From positions 1 through 35,577 of the forward strand of contig JACCLG010000027.1 in NCBI GenBank assembly GCA_013425335.1: a stretch of 35,577 bases of DNA, read 5' to 3'. This document shows positions 1 through 7,911 of this stretch, piece after piece. The translations under genes were made by a program, and so were the position numbers. Origin of the DNA: Microcaldota archaeon. Lineage in GTDB: Archaea > Micrarchaeota > Micrarchaeia > Burarchaeales > Fermentimicrarchaeaceae. Every line of letters begins with the position of its first letter. Position 1 is the stretch's first letter. The notes below the pieces were generated by a model. That model saw only the letters and a program-made list of their open reading frames with translations, made no database searches and was not told the DNA's origin.

Positions 1-1483
1 TTTGGTCACCTTCCATGAATGAAGGGCTTGTTGCATTATAATACCATAAATCTATTTTGATGGTGTGCAGATTAGGAACACATGTTGCATTTGGCATATA
101 GAAGTATCCATCGGCTTTGGTTTTCATTGCGGCAACAGGAAACCATATCGCAAAAGCGGTAATATTATAGGCTGGTGCTGCCACTACCTGAGATGCATAA
201 CCTGCTTCTGCACAGGAGCAGCTCCATGAATGAATTCCAATTGCTAATGTACTCGTTGTGTAATGAAAGAGATTATCTACTCCACTAAAAGTTGCTCCGT
301 TATCAACTCCGTCTATAGTTACATTGCAGCTTGCTCCACTAAGCGGGGTCACGCCAGATCGGTAATTACACTGAAAATCAACATTTGCACCAGAAGGTGC
401 TGGGCTTGGTGGAGCTACAGTTGGTGAGAGAGTTGTTGGTGTGACAGGTAATGAAGTTATGGTATAAGTCTGTGGTGAGCCAACCTGAGACTGGAAGCCT
501 GCTGCCGATGCATCGCAGTACCATGTGTTAGTTCCTATTGCAAGCGTTGAGGTGGAGTAGGTGTAGTTCCAGTCACTTGCATTGTAGGTTGCTAGGTGAT
601 TAGTTCCGTTTATATTCACATTAACTGTTGCGCCTCCTACAGGCGTCATCAACCCCCTGTAGTAGTAGCAGTTGAATCTGACAGTAGTTCCTAAGACTTG
701 GGGGCTTGGGGGAGAGACGGACTGGGTGAGCTTAGTTGCTATGACAGGTACTGAAGTTATGGTATAAGTCTGTGGTGAGCCAACCTGAGACTGGAAGCCT
801 GCTGCCGATGCATCGCAGTACCATGTGTTAGTTCCTATTGCAAGCATTGAGGTGGAGTAGGTGTAGTTCCAGTCACTTGCATTGTAGGTTGCTAGGTAAT
901 TAGTTCCGTTTATATTCACATTAACTGTTGCGCCTCCTACAGGCGTCATCAACCCCCTGTAGTAGTAGCAGTTGAATCTGACAGTAGTTCCTAAGACTTG
1001 GGGGCTTGGAGGAGAGGCAGACTGGGAGAGCTGGGTGGCAATGACACCGCAGGGGGCATTGCTTTCGCAACCATTAGCAGCATTTGCGTCGCAGTCATAC
1101 CATCCAACATTGCAGTTATAATTGCATGTGCCTGAATATGTGCAAGAGCCGCTTATTAGACCACAAAAATAATTTGCGGCAATTCTTTTACAATCGCATA
1201 CTCTATCGTGTGAAACTGTACAAGTAGTAGGGGGAACTGAACCCGCGTTTGGTAGTGTTGGTGGACACCATGGGGTAGGTGCTGTGCAGGTATACGTGCT
1301 GACGCAAGTTCCAGGACCTATATCGCAGTCTCCTCCTCCACCTGAATATGTGCAAGAACCGCCTGCTGTAGGGGGATTACAACCCGTTGTTATGATAGTA
1401 GCAGCGTAAGAGAGTTGAACGAGAGATATAATTAACAGGAATAGAAGCAGGAATTTTCCCATATATTTCCAAGCTCCACCCAT
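1..1483 (-). CDS. Secreted Cys-rich, Ig-like repeat surface protein (3' end outside window)
   Basis: The reading frame is open from an ATG at 1483 to the window edge, giving 494 codons without a stop. It starts with a signal peptide (hydrophobic core KFLLLFLLIISLVQLSYA). A Cys- and Gly-rich segment follows at about residues 30-150, resembling small disulfide-bonded modules. Then come Ig-like repeats of about 100 residues, each opening with S-P-P-S-P and containing two Cys, a GTN glycosylation-type motif and a terminal Y-T-I-T strand. The first two repeats are almost identical in DNA; a third is diverged. GTGAT lies a few bases before the ATG. A secreted adhesin or S-layer-associated protein is likely by architecture. 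Its position just after the secretion-like gene array is suggestive only. The C-terminal anchor is not visible. Confidence 0.85.
   Translation of the reverse strand, partial: MGGAWKYMGKFLLLFLLIISLVQLSYAATIITTGCNPPTAGGSCTYSGGGGDCDIGPGTCVSTYTCTAPTPWCPPTLPNAGSVPPTTCTVSHDRVCDCKRIAANYFCGLISGSCTYSGTCNYNCNVGWYDCDANAANGCESNAPCGVIATQLSQSASPPSPQVLGTTVRFNCYYYRGLMTPVGGATVNVNINGTNYLATYNASDWNYTYSTSMLAIGTNTWYCDASAAGFQSQVGSPQTYTITSVPVIATKLTQSVSPPSPQVLGTTVRFNCYYYRGLMTPVGGATVNVNINGTNHLATYNASDWNYTYSTSTLAIGTNTWYCDASAAGFQSQVGSPQTYTITSLPVTPTTLSPTVAPPSPAPSGANVDFQCNYRSGVTPLSGASCNVTIDGVDNGATFSGVDNLFHYTTSTLAIGIHSWSCSCAEAGYASQVVAAPAYNITAFAIWFPVAAMKTKADGYFYMPNATCVPNLHTIKIDLWYYNATSPSFMEGDQ
442..1020 (-). repeat. Tandem 300-bp direct repeat encoding two Ig-like modules
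   Basis: Bases 442-720 and 742-1020 match at an exact offset of 300 bases with about six differences over roughly 279 bases, counted by eye. The period keeps the reading frame and equals 100 codons. A more diverged third module lies around 121-440. The near identity implies recent duplication or gene conversion. Confidence 0.95.
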
Positions 1484-1525
1484 GTTAGATCACTTACTTT
1501 TTGTTATATTATGTTGTATTTATTA

Positions 1526-1535
1526 CTATATTTAA
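1526..1535 (-). promoter_or_regulatory. TATA-like box for the surface protein gene
   Basis: On the minus strand TTAAATATAG, preceded by a purine-rich ATAGG, lies about 45 bases before the ATG at 1483. That spacing would give a leader of roughly 20 bases. It suggests the gene has its own promoter as well as following the upstream array. Confidence 0.45.
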
Positions 1536-1536
1536 C

Positions 1537-3918
1537 CTATCTCCCGAGCATCTCGCTGAAATTGCCCGGATGCAGAAGCTGTATTACACCTATTCCTATC
1601 TCGGATTTGATTATGACCGCCAGCGGGCTGTAGGAAAGGTCCAGCTTCTTAACAGTCTCCTCCAGCTCCTTCTTGCTTTCAAAAATGATGAAATTCTTTC
1701 CAACACTGGTAAGCTCAAGCGCCCTTTTCAATGCATTCTCATCAGTGTAGATATGCACGTAAAGCCCCTCTCCCTTAACCGTTGCGAGCATGTCGCAGTC
1801 CTTCCTCTGGTTCAGGTCAGTGAAGGGTATTGCATTGTTTATGAGGAAGTTTCTAAGAAGCCTGAACAGGACGAGATATCTAATATTTCTGCCGCTTTTG
1901 GCCTCCCATGTTTTGAGGCCGTAGAAGTTCAGCGCCTTTACGACATCCCCGCTCTCTATGAGCTCATCCAGTATCTTGTCAAGGTTGTAGTCAGTTATAA
2001 GGATTGGCACGCCCTTGTAGGTTATCTTCCTCCTCATCTCGTTCTTCATCTCCTGCGGACTGAGGGGCATGAAACTCCATTTGTACTCCTTGTTCACGGA
2101 GTCGAGCAGGCTGAGGACTGAGAATTTCGAGACGGGGACTACGACTTTTTCAAGAGGCGGGAAATCCGGAACGTCAATGATGTACACAGGCTTCTCCGGC
2201 CTTCTAAGAGCGATTGCAACTACGGCAACTATGGCTATTGCCACGATCAGAACAATGTTGAGTGGATTATCGAGCCAAGAGGCAGGTTTGGGGAAGTTAC
2301 TATTAACAGTTAGTATCTGCCCGCTTATGTTAACTTTAAAAGTGTATAAACCATAGTCAAGGGGCTGGCTCAGTATGAAGGCGAATCCCCCGTCAATATT
2401 GGATGTATTGGAGTACGGCGGGAGCACGTCCTTGCCAGGAGTTTTGTTCACCGTTATGTATGCTACCTTGTAGGGCAGCGGCACAATGTCGCTTGGATTT
2501 GACAGGATGGGGTTCCTTGGCACATATACGAAGAAGTAGAAAACCTGCGGGTCGAGATCCCATCTAGGATTTGGCATTGTGAGGTTTATCGGCGGAACAC
2601 TCAGGAACGACTGTGCGTATACATAACCATTATCATCCTCTGCCCTGAGCGTGTAGTTGCCAATGGGCATATCAATGAGGAAGTTGCTCGTGAAGGTGTA
2701 TTCTGTTTGGATTTTGATGCTGTGCGCATACTGCCTCTCAACAAACTGCATATTTTTGTATACCGCCACGCTTATGTTGGCATCCCTTGGAGCAGAGAAG
2801 TTTTCTGAGAGCCGGAAGTCTATGAGCATCTTCTCGTCTCCAAAAGCCTGGGGTTTGTGTATTATCTTACCCCGGACTGGGTTGCTTATTTCCCTATCAA
2901 TGTTTATGTAAAGCTGAGTGCTGTTGGAGGTGGTTGCATTGACGAATATCCTGGCCCATCCCGAATCGTATGGGGACGGGGCAAGGAATATCATCGAACT
3001 GCTGGAGTTGGATTCATTGATTTTTTTGGCGGATATGTCTAGGCTGCCCGTGGTTAATGGGCCTTTCCACAGCACTTCGTGAATCAGGCGCCCTACATCC
3101 TCTCCGGCGGCTTTCCCGTCACTCCACCCTATGTCGATGCTCCTCGGCAGGACGAAGAAATACCCGCCCCGCCTGTGCACATACGACATGGAGCACGCCA
3201 CCATATTGCGCGAAATGACGAAGCTGGGGTTTTGCAGCCTGTAGCCCTGGCAAGTCTCTAGGCCGGACTTGACCTGGTAGCTGATGTTATATGCTGAAAG
3301 CCTGCTCTGCGGTATATGCACCACCGAACCATTAAGGTAGAACGCCTCGTCAAAATCACGCCCCAGGAATATGACAACAAACCCCTTGTCCATAAGCTGG
3401 TTGAGGTCTTGACCACTTTCGAGGCCGATGAGCTGTGCCGGTATCTTTCCTGTCGGAATTATGATTATTGAGCGGCGGCTAATCCTTTCGAGCTGGCCGA
3501 TTTTTATCTGGTTGAGCGTGGAATTAACTTCGAGCAGATCATATTTTTTGAGCGTTGCCTCCAGCGATGTCCTGAAGTCTGGCAGGCCATCGCATTCTGT
3601 GCAACCCGAGAAGCCTGGGCTTGAGTAGTCCAAAAGGTAGATGTCACGTGGTATCTCGCTGTCATAGAGGCTGACGCTCACATTTGCATCTGTGATGTTT
3701 TTTCCGTCTGCCCGCGTGAGCAGGTATACAACTTTGCTTGGAACTCCGGGGCTTCCGTAATCGAGAACCCCAGAATCCAAAACATTGAATTCTATGCTGG
3801 GGTTAATGCCAGCCGGAGGCTGGATGCCCCCGGATGCTAGGTAGAAAATAATAAATACGCCGACGAACCCTAGGATTAGGAGAATCGCGATGAGTATAAT
3901 TAAATTTCTCCTCCTCAT
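1537..3918 (-). CDS. Large two-TM protein with extracellular domains and cytoplasmic tail (unknown family)
   Basis: 793 residues. An N-terminal membrane anchor (RRRNLIILIAILLILGFVG) is followed by about 520 extracytoplasmic residues with many N-x-S/T sites and several Cys. A second membrane helix (about 550-570, PLNIVLIVAIAIVAVVAIAL) leads to a basic stop-transfer and a cytoplasmic domain of about 220 residues. The outer part contains beta-rich segments resembling Ig/CARDB-like domains; I recognise no catalytic motif. The start overlaps the stop of the preceding gene as ATGA, so the two are translationally coupled. It is the last gene of the secretion-like array, which suggests an envelope-spanning or surface-exposed component. 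That role is inference. Confidence 0.85.
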   Translation of the reverse strand: MRRRNLIILIAILLILGFVGVFIIFYLASGGIQPPAGINPSIEFNVLDSGVLDYGSPGVPSKVVYLLTRADGKNITDANVSVSLYDSEIPRDIYLLDYSSPGFSGCTECDGLPDFRTSLEATLKKYDLLEVNSTLNQIKIGQLERISRRSIIIIPTGKIPAQLIGLESGQDLNQLMDKGFVVIFLGRDFDEAFYLNGSVVHIPQSRLSAYNISYQVKSGLETCQGYRLQNPSFVISRNMVACSMSYVHRRGGYFFVLPRSIDIGWSDGKAAGEDVGRLIHEVLWKGPLTTGSLDISAKKINESNSSSSMIFLAPSPYDSGWARIFVNATTSNSTQLYINIDREISNPVRGKIIHKPQAFGDEKMLIDFRLSENFSAPRDANISVAVYKNMQFVERQYAHSIKIQTEYTFTSNFLIDMPIGNYTLRAEDDNGYVYAQSFLSVPPINLTMPNPRWDLDPQVFYFFVYVPRNPILSNPSDIVPLPYKVAYITVNKTPGKDVLPPYSNTSNIDGGFAFILSQPLDYGLYTFKVNISGQILTVNSNFPKPASWLDNPLNIVLIVAIAIVAVVAIALRRPEKPVYIIDVPDFPPLEKVVVPVSKFSVLSLLDSVNKEYKWSFMPLSPQEMKNEMRRKITYKGVPILITDYNLDKILDELIESGDVVKALNFYGLKTWEAKSGRNIRYLVLFRLLRNFLINNAIPFTDLNQRKDCDMLATVKGEGLYVHIYTDENALKRALELTSVGKNFIIFESKKELEETVKKLDLSYSPLAVIIKSEIGIGVIQLLHPGNFSEMLGR

Positions 3919-4112
3919 CTTTGACCCTCTTTGATCCAGCCAAGCTTCTTGAAAATCGTGGTGGCTCTCTCAGCAAGCGGATTTTCCTCCTCCTTGTACT
4001 TCTTTTTTATTGCGAAATGCTTCGTGTTCTGGAATCTCTTTTTCACGCGGAGCAGGTAGGTCTCCTTCTTCAGCTGGGATTCTAGTATTTCGTTATTTGG
4101 GGATTGCTCCAT
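3915..4112 (-). CDS. Small basic protein (65 aa) of the secretion-like array
   Basis: I chose the ATG at 4112 because GGGTGAGCC lies immediately upstream and the preceding gene stops only four bases before it. A longer reading to 4205 would run inside that gene. The 65-residue product has no signal peptide or membrane helix and is rich in Lys, Arg and Glu (KKETYLLRVKKRFQNTK; KHFAIKKKYKEEENPLAER). It is probably helical and cytoplasmic. Its stop overlaps the next start by four bases. I do not recognise the family. Tight coupling on both sides argues that it is real and works with its neighbours. Confidence 0.7.
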   Translation of the reverse strand: MEQSPNNEILESQLKKETYLLRVKKRFQNTKHFAIKKKYKEEENPLAERATTIFKKLGWIKEGQR

Positions 4113-4116
4113 AGGC

Positions 4117-4905
4117 TCACCCGATGTATTCGAGATGCCCCTGCGTGACCATTGCGTTGAGCAGGTGCTCCACTCTGGATTCCAGGACGTTGTATACCTT
4201 GGCAAACTCCGTTATGTTTATCTCGTTATTATGCAGCTCAAGCCACTCCTGTATTTTAACTTTGAGGGTGTCATCGGAGGGAGATTCAAGCTCTTTCAGC
4301 CTCAGCTCCAGCTCGTCATTCCTTGCCTTCAGCTCTACTGTTTCCTTTGTGATTTTGGCAAGAGAAGCATTAAGGCTCTCAATCTTCCTCTGCAGGGAGA
4401 GGGCTTCCCCGTTCAGAACATCGTATTTTGCGTATATCTCATCGTAGGTGGATGTGGCGAATTCTGTTATCTCAGTGAGGGAATTCCTTATTATCTGGTA
4501 GAGCTGCTTGTGGTCTATTTCGTATGTCTGCCCTATAAGGGTCAGGATATTCAGGAAGTGTTTGAGAACTTCTATGTTCCTCTTTTTTTTGTTTATGCCC
4601 GGAACGATTGTGTACACAATCTCTATCTCGCTGGGCCTGAAGTATACAGTTGAGAACAGATACGGGTTCTTCCGTATATCTCTGCTCTCAACATTCAATG
4701 CGGCTACATAATCGCCTTCAACAGCAAGCTGGACTGAGCTGAGCAGGGAGAGAGCGCTTGTTATCTCGCTCAAGTCCCTTACTCTCCTGGCTGGGAGCCT
4801 GAAGCCCGCTACCTGGGGCGTAGGAACCTCATCCTTAGGTTCCTTTTTCTCAGCAAGTTTCGGCTCCTTCTTATCAACTGGTGCTTCTTCCTTTTTTTCT
4901 GCCAT
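4117..4905 (-). CDS. Coiled-coil protein with C-terminal winged-helix-like domain
   Basis: 262 residues from the ATG at 4905; a longer reading to 5010 would overlap the preceding gene more deeply. The first about 40 residues are a charged, probably disordered Lys/Glu/Pro segment. A globular alpha/beta region (about 45-150) follows. Then comes a long coiled coil (about 165-205, heptads around LQRKIESLNASLAKITKETV and LKARNDELELRLKELE). The last about 55 residues (NEINITEFAKVYNV, then a recognition-like helix and QGHLEYIG) look like a winged helix. There is no signal peptide or membrane segment. It could be a cytoplasmic scaffold for the ATPase or a DNA-binding regulator. It overlaps the previous gene by 32 bases. 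Confidence 0.8.
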   Translation of the reverse strand: MAEKKEEAPVDKKEPKLAEKKEPKDEVPTPQVAGFRLPARRVRDLSEITSALSLLSSVQLAVEGDYVAALNVESRDIRKNPYLFSTVYFRPSEIEIVYTIVPGINKKKRNIEVLKHFLNILTLIGQTYEIDHKQLYQIIRNSLTEITEFATSTYDEIYAKYDVLNGEALSLQRKIESLNASLAKITKETVELKARNDELELRLKELESPSDDTLKVKIQEWLELHNNEINITEFAKVYNVLESRVEHLLNAMVTQGHLEYIG

Positions 4906-5239
4906 GTTCCTCAACTCTTGGGAAATACGATATGAGCGAGAATAGGATGAAGAGAACTGCCGCCACCAGACCGAAGAATATGGACTGCAGAGTCTGGGAT
5001 ATGAGAACAAGCATCACGAAGAACAGGGTTGCCAGGACGGTCCATGTCATCAGCGATCTCTCAAACCTGCGCCTCTTCTCCTTTGCTTTGGGAAGGCATT
5101 CATCACAAACAACAAGGGTGTTGTTCCTGGCAATGTTCAGCCTGTTCTTTATATTTCTGATTGTCTCTAGGTATAAATCATCTTCAATCATGCTTCCCTT
5201 CTTCTCTTTCCTGCAAACTATGCAGACGGATTTTTTCAC
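4874..5239 (-). CDS. Zinc-finger protein with two membrane helices (121 aa)
   Basis: The start is GTG at 5239, supported by AAGGATGAT just upstream; the nearby ATGs are in other frames. The N-terminus has two CxxC pairs (CIVC near residues 6-9 and CDEC near 45-48), typical of a treble-clef or zinc-ribbon fold. Two hydrophobic helices (about 65-83 and 88-107) and a basic tail follow. The zinc module should face the cytoplasm. It lies five bases after the 99-residue gene and overlaps the coiled-coil gene. The family is unknown to me; a membrane anchor for cytoplasmic partners of the machine is a reasonable guess. Confidence 0.75.
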   Translation of the reverse strand: MKKSVCIVCRKEKKGSMIEDDLYLETIRNIKNRLNIARNNTLVVCDECLPKAKEKRRRFERSLMTWTVLATLFFVMLVLISQTLQSIFFGLVAAVLFILFSLISYFPRVEEHGRKKGRSTS

Positions 5240-5243
5240 AGCA

Positions 5244-5543
5244 TCATCCTTTTAGGATAACTTCCTGAACCTTTTTATCATCAACACCTGCCTTCTTGAA
5301 GTCCGCCCTCGAAAACACGCTCATGAGGGTGGTTTGCTCTATCCCGATGTCTTTGAGAAAGTTGGAAACCTGCGCCCTGGTTACGCCAAACTTCTCCAGG
5401 TTGAGCACAAACGCTATTACATCCATGTGCCTGTTCTTCTTGTCAAAGAGCGTCATTATCTCCTCCATAGGCGCATCGCTAAGGCCGAACAGCTTGAGCT
5501 TCTTCCTCAGCTCACTTTTGTCAAAGGAGTAGGATTTTGCCAT
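5244..5543 (-). CDS. Stand-alone paralogue of the ATPase C-terminal domain (99 aa)
   Basis: The all-helical 99-residue product aligns over about 76 residues without gaps to the C-terminal end of the ATPase encoded just upstream. Both start Y-x-F-(D/E)-K-x-E-L and share a central M-D-x-x-x-F-V and a later R-A-x-x-x-x-F-L-K-x-x-G. By eye 27 of 76 positions are identical. GGGTGATGGGAA precedes the ATG at 5543, and the ATPase stop lies six bases upstream of it. It has no membrane segment. It probably binds the ATPase or the same partner that the ATPase tail binds. This is a duplication within the operon. Confidence 0.85.
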   Translation of the reverse strand: MAKSYSFDKSELRKKLKLFGLSDAPMEEIMTLFDKKNRHMDVIAFVLNLEKFGVTRAQVSNFLKDIGIEQTTLMSVFSRADFKKAGVDDKKVQEVILKG

Positions 5544-5549
5544 TTCCCA

Positions 5550-7076
5550 TCACCCGGCTCCTATTCTATTTAGTATATCTATTATCATGGAATCCTCCAT
5601 GCCCACTCCCTTCAGGAATGAGGTTATATTCGCTCTTGCGAGGTCGTTGTTCTCAAGGAACTCCACGAAGCTGACTATATCCATGCGCTTATTGTTCCTG
5701 TTGAATACATTTATCAGCTCGGATGCACGGATGTCATCCATGCCAAACTCCGTGAGCTTGTTCTTGAGCTCGTTCTTCTCAAAGGCATAATTCTGGGGAA
5801 TGGTGTCATCAGCAAGCTGTGCCTGCGTGAGAATGGACTGGACATCAAGGAAATACTCCTCAAGGGGCTCCTCTCCATGAATCTTCTCCAGCAGGAAAGT
5901 TTCGGGGAATTTCGTGCTCGTCTGGAATGCCATGTTCACAGCGCACTGGCCGACACCGAACTTGCTTATCTCCGCCCTCATATAATCGCTGAAGTTCAGC
6001 GAGCCCTGGATGTAGTCCAGGAAGTTCTGGAATTTCACCCTCAATATGAATGTTGTTCCTACATTGGAGAATATCGCCTCATGTATGTCCGTGGGGTTCT
6101 GGGAAGCCACTATGAGGCCGAAGTTATATTTCCTTCCCTCCCTCACAATCATTATCGCATCGGACCTCTCATCCTTGGCTATCTTCCATGCCTCGTCAAG
6201 CACCACGAACACCCTCAAGCCCTTCGTTGCGGACCATCCTGTGGACCTCATCTTCTCCTTGAGGAACTGCAGCACAAAGAGGCCCGCAAGCCCCCTCATA
6301 ACCTCGTCAGGAAGCCCGCTCAAATCAACGTCGACCAGCCCGACTTCAGTCAGCTCCTCAAGCTTTACCGTGCTCTGCTGGGAGAAATAGTCCTCGCCTG
6401 GCCTGCAGAAGTTCTTCAAGCGGTATATTGTATTCTCCAGCTCTGCCGGGAACTCGTAATTCCCTCCCTTAAGCCTGTCCTCAAGTATGTTCACAACGTC
6501 CTTCAGAGTTGGTGTGGGCAGCGGCTTTCCGTCAGAGCCCTTATGCTCCACTTCGCTGAGCTTGAAGCCGGCTTCAGTGTAAGTTTCCTCAAGAGCCTGC
6601 TCAGTCAGCCTCTTCTGCTCGGGGTACTGGCTTATATCCGTGAGTATCTCCAGCGTCCTTATAATCTGCTTCACCCTGTCGAGAGGCTTCATGCCTCCCA
6701 GATCCATGAGATTTATGAAATCCCCCCTGCCGAGTGAGATTATCCTTCCTCCTGTCTGCTTGACCCATGCCCTGTACTCCCCAGCCCAGTCTATTATTAT
6801 GGCGTTGCTTCCCCACACAAACGCAGCCCTGGACAGGAATGCCTTGACGAAATATGACTTTCCCGCGCCAGTAATCCCGACTATGCATATGTGCGGGTTT
6901 GTCAAGTACTCATAGGACCAGTTGAAAGGAACATGAAATATTTTCGTTTTCCCAACGTATATGGAATTCGAAGGGTCAAGGGCTAGATACTCCGCCGGCG
7001 GCTCGGGAGGTCTTACAAAGAGTGGCCTCTTGGCCAGCTCATTGCTCATTATGGATTGTATTCTTAACGCTCCCAT
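5550..7076 (-). CDS. VirB4/HerA-type secretion ATPase
   Basis: 508 residues. Walker A GITGAGKS lies at 67-74. An acidic strand IIIDWAGEY at 93-101 is typical of HerA/VirB4 ATPases. Walker B RVFVVLDEAW is at 288-297, and REGRKYNFGLIVASQNP at 322-338 matches the family's sensor region. A separate helical domain occupies about 428-505 and is duplicated in the next gene. Family members are hexameric motors that energise DNA or protein transfer and pilus assembly. The protein begins almost directly with the ATPase fold, without the long N-terminal domain of bacterial VirB4. AGGTG lies before the ATG at 7076. It sits between the paired membrane proteins and the accessory genes. HerA-like DNA translocation is an alternative reading; the operon context favours VirB4. 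Confidence 0.92.
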   Translation of the reverse strand: MGALRIQSIMSNELAKRPLFVRPPEPPAEYLALDPSNSIYVGKTKIFHVPFNWSYEYLTNPHICIVGITGAGKSYFVKAFLSRAAFVWGSNAIIIDWAGEYRAWVKQTGGRIISLGRGDFINLMDLGGMKPLDRVKQIIRTLEILTDISQYPEQKRLTEQALEETYTEAGFKLSEVEHKGSDGKPLPTPTLKDVVNILEDRLKGGNYEFPAELENTIYRLKNFCRPGEDYFSQQSTVKLEELTEVGLVDVDLSGLPDEVMRGLAGLFVLQFLKEKMRSTGWSATKGLRVFVVLDEAWKIAKDERSDAIMIVREGRKYNFGLIVASQNPTDIHEAIFSNVGTTFILRVKFQNFLDYIQGSLNFSDYMRAEISKFGVGQCAVNMAFQTSTKFPETFLLEKIHGEEPLEEYFLDVQSILTQAQLADDTIPQNYAFEKNELKNKLTEFGMDDIRASELINVFNRNNKRMDIVSFVEFLENNDLARANITSFLKGVGMEDSMIIDILNRIGAG

Positions 7077-7086
7077 GAATACACCT

Positions 7087-7911
7087 TTATATTGAGCCTT
7101 TTAAATCTTTAAGTGCTGGGGGGAATGCCACTTCCCAGTCGAAACACTTTTTCATGTCCTCCCCCTTCAGGTCGGATATTTCCACATTGAGCGCATTGGA
7201 GAACGTGGCTTTCAGCTCATTTGCCTGCCCTTTCACCGCGGCTATCGCTGCCGCAGGGCTGACACCAACTGCCATTGTCATAATATACATCAGAGTACCA
7301 AGCGGCTTCTCTCCTGATGAGAGCCTCGCGAGAAGCTCATTCTGCTTGGCAACTTCCCTCTCCCATTTGTCTAGGGTTATGGCATCCGGACGCGGCTTCT
7401 CCCTCTCCCTTCCGAGCCTCAGCTGGGCTGCCGCCCTGTTTGTCTCAGTATCCTCCCTGAACTTAATTATATCCTCCGGGTAGGAGATCAGGCAGAACTT
7501 AAATGGATAGTCTATGCTTGCAACAGCCCTCTCCCACAGGTCCATGTAGGATGTCTGCTCCTCCTGCACTCCCGCAGCCGCGGACTCGTAAAGTTTTGCA
7601 TACTGGAACTGCGCCGAATAGTAAACACCGCCAACACGTTTTAGTATGACATCCTGCGACGGTGGGATTTCAAAACCTCCGGTTCTTATCTCTCTGACTT
7701 TTAGAATCCCTGTTATGAAGGGGAGAATAAAAAATCCCACCTGGTAGACAACTGCGTTGAATATCAGGCACAGGATGCAGACAGCCAATACGACAATTTT
7801 AAAGCTGCCTAGCCCTGTTGATGTGAAGCTGAGCATCAGGGATATGAATGATATGCCCAGCGCAGCAGCTGTGACTGTCTTCTCGTTTATTCCAAATGAT
7901 ATGTATGGCAT
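7087..7911 (-). CDS. Two-TM plus soluble domain protein, VirB3/VirB4-N-like candidate (copy B)
   Basis: 274 residues. Two membrane helices (about 13-33 and 38-68) precede a soluble domain of about 190 residues. It is clearly paralogous to the adjacent gene. Shared blocks are MDLWERA, AQLRL-x2-ER-x-KP, a central KxEREx stretch, YIMT, QANE-x-K-x-T and DMK-x-CF-x-WE-x2-x-PP. The ATG directly abuts the preceding TAA, with GGGAG upstream. The two-helix N-terminus recalls VirB3/PrgI. The soluble part could supply the N-terminal domain missing from the ATPase. That match rests on position and size, not on an alignment. Confidence 0.8.
   Translation of the reverse strand: MPYISFGINEKTVTAAALGISFISLMLSFTSTGLGSFKIVVLAVCILCLIFNAVVYQVGFFILPFITGILKVREIRTGGFEIPPSQDVILKRVGGVYYSAQFQYAKLYESAAAGVQEEQTSYMDLWERAVASIDYPFKFCLISYPEDIIKFREDTETNRAAAQLRLGREREKPRPDAITLDKWEREVAKQNELLARLSSGEKPLGTLMYIMTMAVGVSPAAAIAAVKGQANELKATFSNALNVEISDLKGEDMKKCFDWEVAFPPALKDLKGSI

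Noticed and set aside
1501-2121. Plus-strand frame of about 206 codons opposite the large two-TM protein
   Set aside because: The minus-strand gene has a signal anchor, sensible domain layout and coupled start; the plus-strand product has no recognisable features.
4113-4205. N-terminal extension of the 65-residue basic protein
   Set aside because: The extra 31 residues lie inside the coiled-coil gene and the internal ATG has the binding site.
5877-6737. Plus-strand frame of 286 codons opposite the ATPase
   Set aside because: The ATPase motifs are unmistakable on the minus strand; the antisense frame is a composition effect.
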